NCBI RefSeq assembly: GCF_900105535.1
Contig: NZ_LT629779.1
Span: forward strand, 3,100,001-3,164,000
Direction: 5' to 3'
Source: Pseudarthrobacter equi
GTDB lineage: Bacteria; Actinomycetota; Actinomycetes; Actinomycetales; Micrococcaceae
DNA: 64,000 nt
A program made the position numbers and the translations under genes. The notes beneath the pieces are model-generated. The model saw only the letters and a program-made list of their open reading frames with translations. It searched no databases and was not told where the DNA came from. Shown one piece after another: positions 33,101-43,951 of the stretch; positions within the stretch are counted from its first letter, which is position 1; the number at the start of each line of letters is the position of its first letter.

Positions 33101-35039
33101 CCGCGCTGAAGGAGTCGGCCAGGAAGCCTCCGGTTGCCACCGGGTCAACGCCCGCAGGGTATTTCAGCCCAAGGTCGTAGAGGAAGAAGTCGCGGCGGTC
33201 CGCGGTCTCGATTTCGAAGGGCCGTTCATCGAGAACCTCGAGTCCCAGATTGTGGAAGAAGGGAAGGATTTGGCTCAGGCTCTTGGGCTCGAGCATGTAC
33301 AGCTTGACCCGCGCGTCCTCCTCAAGGGTTGCGCCGGCCCCCTCGGGGAGGTAGACGTGGACGCCCGGACGCTCCTGCCGTGCACCTTCGGTGCGCTCGG
33401 CTGCCGCTCCGTACTTCTCGAAGCGGGCGATGTCGGCAAGGGCATCTTCCACTTCGTAGTCCACCCGGTAACTCGCCGGGAACGCTTCAGCCCAGATGGC
33501 CGCCAGTTCCTTAGCTTCCGCCGCGTCGCCGCCGTCGCGCAGCACCTCGGCGATGCCCTCGCTCCAGGACCTCGCCGCACGGACCAGCCGCTTTTCGAGC
33601 TCCCCGCTGTCAACGTGGCTGACGTCTGCATCCTTCGGCAGGCGGATCCTGAAGAAGAGTCGGGCCAGAGCCGATTCCGTCATCCTGGCTTCGTAGTCAA
33701 TGGACACCGCCTGGAAGGTCTCGCGGAGTTCCTGCTCGATCCGAAGCCTGACATTGGTGGTGTAGCGATCCCTGGGCAGGTAGACGACAGCCGACATGAA
33801 GCGGCCGTAGATATCGGGCCGGAGGAAGAGCCGGGTCCGGCGGCGCTCCTGCAGCTTCTGGATGCCGACTGCCGTGGCGGCGAGGTCGGGGACTTCGATT
33901 TGGAACAGCTCGTCGCGGGGGTAGGTCTCCAGGATGCCGAGCAGGTCCTTTCCGGAGTGCGAGTCCGGCGGGAATCCCGCATTGCGGAGGACAGCGTCGA
34001 CCTTTTCCCGGACGATCGGAACTTCACGTACTGAGCCGGTGTAGGCACTGGTGGCAAACAGCCCGATGAAGCGCCGTTCTCCGTTGACGTTGCCGGCGGC
34101 GTCGAAACTCTTGACGCCGATGTAGTCCAGGTAGGCGGACCGGTGGACGGTGGAGCGGGAATTGGCCTTCGTGATGACAAGGGCACGCTTTTCCCGCGCC
34201 TTTTTGCGTCCCGTATCCGTCAGGTGCTGGATGTGGGGGGAATCGGCCGCTGCCCGGAGCAGGCCAAGGCCGCTGTCCTCCCGCAATTCCAGGACGTCCT
34301 CCCCGTCCACGTTGATCAGGACGTATTCCCGGTAACCGAGGAAGGTGAAGTTTCCGTCGTCGAGCCAGCGGAGGAGGTCCTGCGCCTGCCGCAGTTCGGC
34401 AATCTGGGCCGGGTTGGCTACCTGGTCAAGGCTTTCGGCAATCTGCAGCGCTTTCTGGCGCATTTTTGGCCAGTCTTCGACGGCCGCGCGAACGTCCTTG
34501 AGCACTCGCTGCAGTCCTTCAAGCAGCGACGCTTTGGCTTCGTCGGAGATGCGGCTGATCTCGACGGCGATCCAGGACTCCATGTGAGAGGCATTTTCGC
34601 CGGTGGCTATCAGGTGGGACAGGCTCGGCATCGCTGCGGTATCACCGCTGGAAATTCCGATATGCGACGGAACCCTGTTGACCTTGACCAGCTGCCCGGA
34701 TTCCCGGTTGCGCGTGGCAACGAACATGGGGTGGATGACGAGCTTGATGGCCGCATGCTGGCGGACCAGTTCAGCGTTGACTGAATCCACCAGGAAGGGC
34801 ATGTCGTCCGTGACGACAAACACGACGCTGCTGTCTTCCTCATCGGAAATGGCCACTTTCGCCTGCCCCGGCAGCCGCTCTGTTGCGACTTCGCGGTGGT
34901 GGTCCGCCCGCTGTGCCAGCAGTTCCTGCGGATAGCTGCGCGCGTCCTCCTCGGCGAGATGCTGGTAGTAGTCCCCCATGAAGCCTTCAAAGCCTTCAAC
35001 GGAAAGGGCCTGATCCTCCACGCTGGATCCAGACGACAT
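30186..35039 (-). CDS. gdh: NAD-dependent glutamate dehydrogenase, large (180 kDa) type
   Basis: This 1617-residue enzyme oxidises glutamate to 2-oxoglutarate and ammonium. A long N-terminal regulatory region with ACT-like segments (about 1–700) precedes the catalytic core. That core contains [20 protein letters not shown] and the lysine-rich [13 protein letters not shown] substrate site, then a Rossmann part ([12 protein letters not shown]) and a helical C-terminal domain. Length and order match the Streptomyces/Mycobacterium GDH family. The ATG at this start has GGAGG 9 nt upstream; a TTG two codons earlier is in frame but not needed. A 6-bp hairpin lies upstream, after the CpaE-like gene. 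It is the longest gene in the window. Confidence 0.95.
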   Translation of the reverse strand: [1617 protein letters not shown]

Positions 35040-35096
35040 CAACAAACGCCTCCATCACACGATATGCGCTGCACCTTTGCAGCTCTTATGGCGAGC

Positions 35097-36404
35097 CTAG
35101 TCCTTTGCCCTGCGGCCTGCTGTGGAAGAAAATACAGAGGATTTCGCCTTTTGCTGGACGGGTGCACAAACAAGTTGGCGGATGGAGCGGCGAAGGGCTG
35201 ACTCGGGCGACGATTCGAGCAGCAATGATCCTGCAAGCAGGGCCGCATCTGCGGCAGCGATGTCGTACGGCAGGAATGCTTGGAGCTCAGATGCCGGACC
35301 GTAACGCTCCCAGGCATCCCGCAGCTGCCGTTCGGGGCCCCTGCCAACAGAAGACGACCGCACTTTGTTCATCACTACCATGGGCGAGGCCTGGGGAACG
35401 GCGTTCTCCAGTTCAGCAAGTCCTTTGACCAACCGCGGCACGCCCACGGGATCAGCAGCCCCGACCGCGAACACGGTGTCCGCCACCTCCAGCGCACGCA
35501 GGGTTGCCCCGTTTCGCCGTGGCGCCATGGTGTCAAAACTCAGTTCTTCATCCGCCTCGAGGCAGAAGCCTGTGTCCACCACAACAACGTCGGCGATCTG
35601 CCGCGCCCGTTCCAGGACGAGCGCCAAGGCCGGTGCCCTGAGCTCCGTCCAGCGGTCTGCCCGCGTAATCCCGGTGAGTACTGTGAAGGTTCCGGCAGTG
35701 GTTGCCACAGGGACGGCGAGCCTGCGGAGGGCGTCGGCATCGAGGGCGCCCTGGTCGGCAAGCCGGCAGGCCTGTGCCAATGCAGCCGATTCGTCGAGCA
35801 GCCCGAGCACCGCAGCGACGCTCGCCCCGTAGCTGTCAGCGTCGATGAGGAGGACCTGCTCGCCATCTGCCGCCAGTTCAGCCGCCATGTTGGCGGCAAG
35901 GGTGGTCCGGCCCGGAGAGCCGGCGGGTCCCCATACTGCGATGATTCGTCCTGGTCCGGGCCCGCCCGGATCTGGTTCAGGTTCCGCGGCAACGGGATGC
36001 AGGGCTGCGCCGGTGTCCGCAAGGGAGCTCATTGCGGCCGCACGGGCCGGCGCCCCTGTCAGTTGCTCCACGGCGTCGGCGATCCGGTCCGAAAGTTCCG
36101 CAGATTGCACGCCTGTCAGGGCGGACGCCACACCGATCTTGCGGAGTCGCCCTGCTTCTTCGGCACTGTCGGTGAGGGCGATGATGGCCACGCCAACCGC
36201 TCCCAGCCGGTCTACCAACGAAGCCGTGAGGGCTTCGGATCCGTCTGCCACGACGGCCGCCCTGGCCAGCCCGCTTTGGCACGCCGCCAGCAGTTCGGGC
36301 AGTTCGGCGCATCTCCTGACAACTGTGACAGGGCCGTGCAGGCGTTCGAGTCCGCCCACCAGGTCTTCCCGGGTTTGCCCGACGGTGACGACAGGTATGC
36401 TCAC
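35097..36404 (-). CDS. CpaE/MinD-like P-loop protein
   Basis: This 435-residue protein has an N-terminal receiver-like region (about 1–110) and a ParA/MinD-type domain (about 140–400) with DADSYGASVAAVLG and VVVDTGF. The P-loop is deviant: GPAGSPGRTT replaces the usual KGGxGKTT, so the key lysine is an arginine and ATP hydrolysis is doubtful. CpaE/Ssd-like proteins locate pilus or division machinery at the membrane. The GTG start overlaps the SAF gene stop (GTGA), so the two are translationally coupled, a CpaB–CpaE-like pairing. It may serve the Tad pilus whose ATPase gene is broken 34 kb away, or an unrelated system. Confidence 0.75.
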   Translation of the reverse strand: MSIPVVTVGQTREDLVGGLERLHGPVTVVRRCAELPELLAACQSGLARAAVVADGSEALTASLVDRLGAVGVAIIALTDSAEEAGRLRKIGVASALTGVQSAELSDRIADAVEQLTGAPARAAAMSSLADTGAALHPVAAEPEPDPGGPGPGRIIAVWGPAGSPGRTTLAANMAAELAADGEQVLLIDADSYGASVAAVLGLLDESAALAQACRLADQGALDADALRRLAVPVATTAGTFTVLTGITRADRWTELRAPALALVLERARQIADVVVVDTGFCLEADEELSFDTMAPRRNGATLRALEVADTVFAVGAADPVGVPRLVKGLAELENAVPQASPMVVMNKVRSSSVGRGPERQLRDAWERYGPASELQAFLPYDIAAADAALLAGSLLLESSPESALRRSIRQLVCAPVQQKAKSSVFSSTAGRRAKD

Positions 36405-37042
36405 TTGGCGCCCCCCGGGTTCCACACGACGGAGATCCGGGCGTCGTTGGCCTGGGCGCCCAGGATGGCCGGCATACGGCTGTCCTCCACCAGCACCATA
36501 AGCACCGTGCTTTTGGCGGATCCGAGTGTTGTTGAACCTGCTGCTACTTCGGCGATTTCGGCACCCGGCAGCAGGAGCTTTGGTTCACTGAATCCGTTCT
36601 TGGCATCCGGCTGGGCAACCCAGACGTCCACACGGGCCCCTGCGATAACCTGCGCAGGCAGGGTTCCGTCCACCGTAATGGCCACCGGCTTGCGGTCAAG
36701 GTCGTCCACCTCCCCGAGGCTGGCACGAGGGACCAGTTGGTCTTTTCCGATGCGTTGCACGGCCACCGCGCCCCGGGGCAACCCGGATTCGGCGGTGATG
36801 TAGTGCCGTTCCGAATCGCCGAGCCGCACCTTGGCACGTACCACGTTCGCTTCCGTCAGCGCTTCGCCCACGGCTATTCCGTCGCGGGCCGCGTAGACCT
36901 CCGTGGTTTGGTCTGCACTTCCGACCAGGAATACGACTCCCGCCACTGATGCAAACACCAGGAGGATCCCTACCAGCAGGCGCGGATCTTTCCACGAGGG
37001 GCGCTTCAGGCGTGCTGATGCGGCTGATGTTTCTGGAACCAT
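36401..37042 (-). CDS. SAF-domain, CpaB-like membrane protein
   Basis: This 213-residue protein has one membrane helix (about 23–44, LLVGILLVFASVAGVVFLVG). A SAF domain follows (about 50–115) with the VYAARDGIAVGEALTEANV start, then a beta-rich tail. The family includes CpaB/RcpC, which binds peptidoglycan or stabilises the Flp secretin in Gram-negatives; Gram-positive copies have no secretin to serve. The ATG with GGGGAG 7–8 nt upstream is preferred over longer readings. It is coupled to the following CpaE-like gene. The divergent small regulator begins 154 bp away. Confidence 0.78.
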   Translation of the reverse strand: MVPETSAASARLKRPSWKDPRLLVGILLVFASVAGVVFLVGSADQTTEVYAARDGIAVGEALTEANVVRAKVRLGDSERHYITAESGLPRGAVAVQRIGKDQLVPRASLGEVDDLDRKPVAITVDGTLPAQVIAGARVDVWVAQPDAKNGFSEPKLLLPGAEIAEVAAGSTTLGSAKSTVLMVLVEDSRMPAILGAQANDARISVVWNPGGAK

Positions 37043-37195
37043 GCCGTTTCTCCCCCTAGACATGCCGGCGGGCCGTTCCGTGGCCGGACACCTCATTGTG
37101 GCGGGACGGACGCCGGAACGAAAGTCAAAGTCCCAAATATGCCGGAACTGTGGATAACGCAGGCATGTACCCCGTTCGGATGGCAAAATGGTGGC

Positions 37196-37411
37196 ATGCC
37201 CAGGTTCCTCACGCTCGCAGATGTTGCCGAGCAGCTCCAGATCAACTCTCCAGCCGCGTACGCACTTGTACGGAGCGGAGAATTGAAGGCCATCCAGGTT
37301 GGTGGCCGCGGGCAATGGCGCGTGGAAGAGAAGATGCTCGAACAGTACATCGAGGAACGCTATGCAGAAGCGAGCAGGATGATTCAGGAGTCCAAGTCGA
37401 AGTCGGTCTGA
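37196..37411 (+). CDS. Small MerR/excisionase-fold DNA-binding protein
   Basis: This 71-residue protein folds as a winged helix of the excisionase/MerR kind: FLTLADVAEQLQI (helix-turn), AAYALVRSGELKAIQVG (recognition helix and wing), then QWRVEEKMLEQYIEERY and a charged tail. BldC, a developmental regulator of actinomycetes, has the same fold and binds tandem direct repeats cooperatively. The ATG is preceded at 6 nt by CAAAAT and has no ribosome site, so the mRNA may be leaderless. It diverges from the SAF gene. The phased decamers 0.7 kb away are a candidate target. Confidence 0.8.
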   Translation: MPRFLTLADVAEQLQINSPAAYALVRSGELKAIQVGGRGQWRVEEKMLEQYIEERYAEASRMIQESKSKSV

Positions 37412-37459
37412 GCGGGCGCGTGCTTCGTCACCGCCGGCCCTGCCGGGACCGGGCGCCGG

Positions 37460-38029
37460 CTACAGTCCGGCCTGCTTCCTGGACCTGATGGCCGCAAGTG
37501 CGGCGAACGGCACGGTTGATACGTCTCCAACATGCCGGCTTCTCCGGGCTTCACCGGGCGTAACTGCCGCTACGTCCACATAGTCCTTGCCCACGCGGTC
37601 AATTACGCCGTCCAACCGCGTGACGCCCGTGCTGCCACCGAGGCTGATACTCAGCTCAGCCCTGTCCCTGGCGAGGGCCCGGAGCGAATGCGCCAACCCA
37701 AGCGCGCGCCGTACGGCTGACGGTTCGGTTCGAGCGAGCCTGCCCAGGCCTACGTAGCGGGCAACCGCCGGGTATGGAATGAGGACCTGGTACCAGTCTT
37801 CGTCAATAACCAGGGCCTCGGCACCGGCGTGGGCAAGGCGGCCACTGACCGATTCTCCGCTCAGGAGGTGGACCCCGAGCGTGCATCCAAGTACGCCGCG
37901 GAGCCTGTCGGAGAATTCGATAGCCACCAGTTCAGCGCGGGTTCTCTCCCCGATCTCGGCCTCCAGTGAAAGCCGGTCAGATTCCGCCAGTTGGCTTTCC
38001 AGGTCGTCGAAGAGTGCATCCCAGCGCAT
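37460..38029 (-). CDS. Conserved hypothetical protein
   Basis: This 189-residue soluble protein starts MRWDALFDDLESQLAESDRL, with a helical N-terminus. A beta-rich middle follows (e.g. LLSGESVSGRLAHAG, ALVIDEDWYQVLIPY), then a second beta-rich domain. Proteins of this make-up are found near the mtrAB/secA region in Micrococcales, but I know no function. The upstream ATGs extend it by up to 33 residues; this start gives the most protein-like N-terminus though its ribosome site is weak. It is divergent from the LysM gene, and the phased decamers lie between them. Confidence 0.6.
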   Translation of the reverse strand: MRWDALFDDLESQLAESDRLSLEAEIGERTRAELVAIEFSDRLRGVLGCTLGVHLLSGESVSGRLAHAGAEALVIDEDWYQVLIPYPAVARYVGLGRLARTEPSAVRRALGLAHSLRALARDRAELSISLGGSTGVTRLDGVIDRVGKDYVDVAAVTPGEARRSRHVGDVSTVPFAALAAIRSRKQAGL

Positions 38030-38110
38030 CCGGCCACAGTAGGTCCGACCGGGCACGCCGTCAATTCCAGGAAGTTTTTCTCTCCACCGTCTGGACATAT
38101 GGCTGAAAAC

Positions 38111-38160
38111 GGGCGCAAACTGAGTCAAGCAATATCAAACTGCATCAAACAACATCAAAA
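38111..38160. repeat. Five helically phased decamers before the LysM gene
   Basis: Five consecutive 10-bp units read GGGCGCAAAC, TGAGTCAAGC, AATATCAAAC, TGCATCAAAC and AACATCAAAA. The last three share ATCAAA at one helical turn spacing; the first two match in part (CAAAC, TCAA). The array ends 10 bp before the LysM gene start and lies in a divergent intergenic region, so it looks like an operator for a protein that binds same-face repeats cooperatively. Confidence 0.65.
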
Positions 38161-38170
38161 GGATGAATCA

Positions 38171-39139
38171 ATGATGAAGCGCGACTCGCACGGATTCAGG
38201 CTGGACGCCCTGATGGCCTTGGCGTTGTTAGTCCTGGGAGCTGTGCTCGTTTTCATCGGATGTGGTCTTGTCCTGCAGTGGCAGGAGGCAACTGCCAAGC
38301 ACCAGAGCACGTCCGCCGAGGACATCCTGGGGGCCGTCGCACTAATTTCGGGCTCGGTGCTTATCGCCTGGTGGTTTCTGTCTCTTGTGGCCGCCGGAGC
38401 GGGCGTGCTCCTGGAGCGACACGGAAAGGTCCGTGCAGCTTCGCTGACGCGCAGGCTTTCGCCCGCTTTCATGAGGCGCCTGGTCGTCACGGCGCTCTCA
38501 TTGCAACTGGTGTCGGGTGCAGCGGCCAACGCCGAAACCTTGACTTCGGGTCCGCAGTGGGCCCCCACCCAGGAGTACGCCTCGGCTGTGGATGCAACCC
38601 CGGACCTGCCGGCCCCGCGCCCGGTACCTTCCACAGGGACGCCAGGCGACCCCGTCTGGGACGCCACCTCCACGCAGGCTCCGGCATCGGATGCAGGCCC
38701 GGCGGCGGGCCAGCCGGAGCAGACCTTGACGCCGGGATTAGTCCCGACGTCAGCGGGACCGGACCAACTTGCCCAAACAACGCACGCTGCTGCCCCAATC
38801 ACTGCGGACGCAAGCTCCGGCGCCGCGAATCATTCCCAGCTGCAGCCCCGATGGCAGCCCCGGACTGCCCCGCTGGTGGATCCAGGGCTGTTGGCCCCGC
38901 CCGCCCAGCGCGAAGAGGCCACGCCGGGTAGGGGGTCAGATCACACAACAGGAATCGTGGCAGTCCTGGCCGGGGACACCCTGTGGGACATTGTGCGGGG
39001 CCAGTTGGGCACCAATGCTTCCGACATTGACGTCGCCCTCGAGTGGCCGAGATGGTACGAAGCCAACAGGGCTGTCATCGGCCAGAACCCGGATGTCCTG
39101 CTCCCGGGCCAGGTCCTGCAGCCACCCTCAGCGTCTTAA
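38171..39139 (+). CDS. LysM-domain membrane protein
   Basis: This 322-residue protein starts MMKRDSHGFRLDALMAL with two N-terminal helices (about 14–36 and 52–78) and a third hydrophobic stretch (about 103–120). A long Pro/Ala/Thr-rich linker follows (about 121–255), then a C-terminal LysM domain (about 262–318; VLAGDTLWDIVRGQLG, NPDVLLPGQVL). It should sit in the membrane and bind peptidoglycan. AAAAGGA lies 8 nt before the ATG. It is followed by the Rv3235-family gene in the same direction, with a 56-bp gap. It probably takes part in wall organisation near the secretion genes. Confidence 0.85.
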   Translation: MMKRDSHGFRLDALMALALLVLGAVLVFIGCGLVLQWQEATAKHQSTSAEDILGAVALISGSVLIAWWFLSLVAAGAGVLLERHGKVRAASLTRRLSPAFMRRLVVTALSLQLVSGAAANAETLTSGPQWAPTQEYASAVDATPDLPAPRPVPSTGTPGDPVWDATSTQAPASDAGPAAGQPEQTLTPGLVPTSAGPDQLAQTTHAAAPITADASSGAANHSQLQPRWQPRTAPLVDPGLLAPPAQREEATPGRGSDHTTGIVAVLAGDTLWDIVRGQLGTNASDIDVALEWPRWYEANRAVIGQNPDVLLPGQVLQPPSAS

Positions 39140-39195
39140 GCATCCGTAACCATGCCGGTTTGGTGCCGGCACCACCAAAACCAAAGGGGAAAGCA

Positions 39196-39738
39196 ATGCC
39201 AGCAGTGACGCCAATCCGCGCCCTCCAAGGAAGAACCGAAAGTAAAGCTGACAAGGGCTTCACCCCGGGCGCAGCCAGCCAGGAGCCGCCGGAACAAACG
39301 CAGCTGCGACAGAGGCAGCTGCGGGCCCTGGGCCAGGGCCGGCCGGCCCCGCGTTCCGGAGAGCCGGATCAGCTCCGGGCCGCGGACGAGGAATCGGAAG
39401 TCCGGGCCCTTACGCGTGGAACGGTGCAGGCTGCCATGGAAGTGCTGGCCGGGATCCGGCCCGTCCACCAACTTGCCCGCCGGCTTGACCCCCGGTGCCT
39501 CGCCGCCCTCCAGCACCGCGCCGCGCTGATTCGGCGGGAAATCACCAGGACCGGAAATCCGGCGCTGGGCCGGCTGCACCGAAACTCCATTGTCCGGTCA
39601 GTAAGGATCTGCGAGGTGGCAGTAGGCACCTACGAAGCCAGTGCAGTGGTAGTCGATGACGTCCGTGCGCGCGCCGTGGCAATCCGCCTGGAGCGCAGCA
39701 AGCAGGTGTGGCGAGTCACGGAACTCGTCATTGGATGA
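39196..39738 (+). CDS. Rv3235-family protein (DUF6459)
   Basis: This 180-residue protein has a disordered, charged N-terminus (about 1–70) and a compact domain (about 75–180) containing VRALTRGTVQAAMEVLAGIRPVHQ's pattern: Arg-rich helix, then RRLDPRCLAALQHR and a closing strand VWRVTELVIG. It belongs to the family named after mycobacterial Rv3235, always found near secA in actinobacteria; its function is unknown. The ATG has AAAGGGGAAA upstream, a strong ribosome site. It converges on secA across a hairpin. Confidence 0.82.
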   Translation: MPAVTPIRALQGRTESKADKGFTPGAASQEPPEQTQLRQRQLRALGQGRPAPRSGEPDQLRAADEESEVRALTRGTVQAAMEVLAGIRPVHQLARRLDPRCLAALQHRAALIRREITRTGNPALGRLHRNSIVRSVRICEVAVGTYEASAVVVDDVRARAVAIRLERSKQVWRVTELVIG

Positions 39739-39766
39739 CCATCCGGTTGGCCACCCGGACAAAGAA

Positions 39767-39810
39767 GAGGGCAGGGTCCCGGGATACTGTCTCCCGCTGG
39801 CCCTGCCCTC
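39767..39810. terminator. Bidirectional hairpin, Rv3235-family gene / secA
   Basis: GAGGGCAGGG pairs with CCCTGCCCTC, with an inner CCGGGA/TCTCCCG pairing. It lies between the convergent Rv3235-family gene and secA. No strong T tract on either side. Confidence 0.7.
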
Positions 39811-39841
39811 GCCTTACACGTCGTCGTCCGTGGACTCTGCT

Positions 39842-42592
<2,751 letters not shown>

Positions 42593-42674
42593 GTGAAGAT
42601 GCTCCCAGTCTCATGCCGCCGAATTCTGGCGTTTTTAGTCTACGGGAGAGACAACCTGCCGGTGCCGGTTTCCC

Positions 42675-43916
42675 TCAGAGCGGATCGGAGTCCGCGTTGC
42701 CGACGGCCCGCGCAAGGTCCGGCGCGAGGTCACCGGACGGCCAGACCTCCACGGACTGGAGGCCCAGCCATTCAGCCATAAGGCGCAGTTCCGCGGCAAG
42801 TTCGACGGCGGTGTCCGGCGGGGCGGCCGGCTCGGCGAAGGCGGCCCGGGCCAGCAGTTTTCCGCCTGCGCGGTCGGCCTTCAGGTCCACCCGGGCAACG
42901 ATGCCGTCCCGGAGGAGGAAGGGAAGGACGTAATAGCCGTGCCGCCGCTTGTGTTCGGGCGTGTAGATCTCAATCCGGTAGTGAAAGCCGAAGAGTTCTT
43001 CCAGCCTGCGGCGCTCGAACACCAGCGAATCAAAGGGGCTGAGCAGGGCACGTCCAGTTGCCCGCCGAGGCAGGACAGCATCGGCATGGCGGTAGACATC
43101 CCGCTTCCAGCCCGAGACGGTCACCGGTTCCAGCACACCCCGCGACACCAGGCGTTCCACAGACTGCGCCGTTGCGTTGACGGGTGTCCGGAAATAATCG
43201 GCAAAACACCGGACAGTTCCGACGCCGTGCGCACGGGCGGCAGCCTCAGTCAGCCGGTCCAGTGCCCCGGCCCGATCTCCGGTTCCCGTGGGGTCCTCCC
43301 CCGCGCCAATTCCGGCATGCGGGAGAATCTTCGCCGTGAGGGTGTATTTCCGCTCGAATTGCTCTGTCCGTGCAGCTGCGGAGACGAGCCCCGCTTCAAA
43401 GAGGTGTTCCAGGACCCTTTTGACGGCGTTCCAGTTCCAGCCCCAATTGCCTGTTTGCCGTTCTTCCACGTGGCCGATCCGGGCGGTCAGCTCGGATGCG
43501 GTCAGGGGACGGCTACCGGCAAGGGTTGCCAGGATCAGCTCCGATATCGCAGCCCGCTGGTCCGGGTCCATGCTTCCGGCACCAACCCACGAACGTTTCT
43601 GCCAGAGCAGGAGGTCCGCATAGTGTTCCGGTCGGATGTAGCTGGCCTCGTGTGCCCAGTACTCAACCATCCTGCGCGGGTGGACACCGGACATCCGTTG
43701 CAGAATGCTCCGGTCGTAGTTCCCGAGGCGCGAGTAGAAGGGAAGGAAATGGCTCCGCGCCAGGACGTTTACGGAATCGATCTGGACCAGCTGCAAGCGG
43801 GCAAAGGTGCGGCCCACCGTCCGTGAAGTTACGGGTCCGGTGGGCCGTCCTTTGTCGAGCCCCTGTGCTGCGAGAGCGATCCGCCGGGCCTGGTTAAGGC
43901 TCAGCGAAGCGGGCAC
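42675..43916 (-). CDS. Winged-helix DNA glycosylase, YcaQ/AlkX-like
   Basis: This 413-residue HTH_42 family protein has LNQARRIALAAQGL at the N-terminus and the motif QID in LQLVQIDSVNVLARSH, the Q-phi-D form found in E. coli YcaQ (AlkX). Such enzymes remove alkylated bases and unhook interstrand cross-links; the Q-phi-Q form is typical of the AZL group from antibiotic producers. A basic region (PEHKRRHGYYVLPFLL) is conserved in the family. It lies between secA and hpf, all leftwards. Base specificity is inferred from the motif only. Confidence 0.85.
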   Translation of the reverse strand: MPASLSLNQARRIALAAQGLDKGRPTGPVTSRTVGRTFARLQLVQIDSVNVLARSHFLPFYSRLGNYDRSILQRMSGVHPRRMVEYWAHEASYIRPEHYADLLLWQKRSWVGAGSMDPDQRAAISELILATLAGSRPLTASELTARIGHVEERQTGNWGWNWNAVKRVLEHLFEAGLVSAAARTEQFERKYTLTAKILPHAGIGAGEDPTGTGDRAGALDRLTEAAARAHGVGTVRCFADYFRTPVNATAQSVERLVSRGVLEPVTVSGWKRDVYRHADAVLPRRATGRALLSPFDSLVFERRRLEELFGFHYRIEIYTPEHKRRHGYYVLPFLLRDGIVARVDLKADRAGGKLLARAAFAEPAAPPDTAVELAAELRLMAEWLGLQSVEVWPSGDLAPDLARAVGNADSDPL

Positions 43917-43951
43917 CCCAGTCCTCTCTGTTGATTGTTGCTGCCAGCACC

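Noticed and set aside
30486..34784. Several long frames antisense to gdh
   Set aside because: The 1617-residue gdh frame is intact and conserved, and the antisense frames have no recognisable motifs.
37433..37460. A GCCGGC-based hairpin between the small regulator and the hypothetical gene
   Set aside because: The stem is imperfect and there is no T tract; GC-rich DNA gives many such matches.
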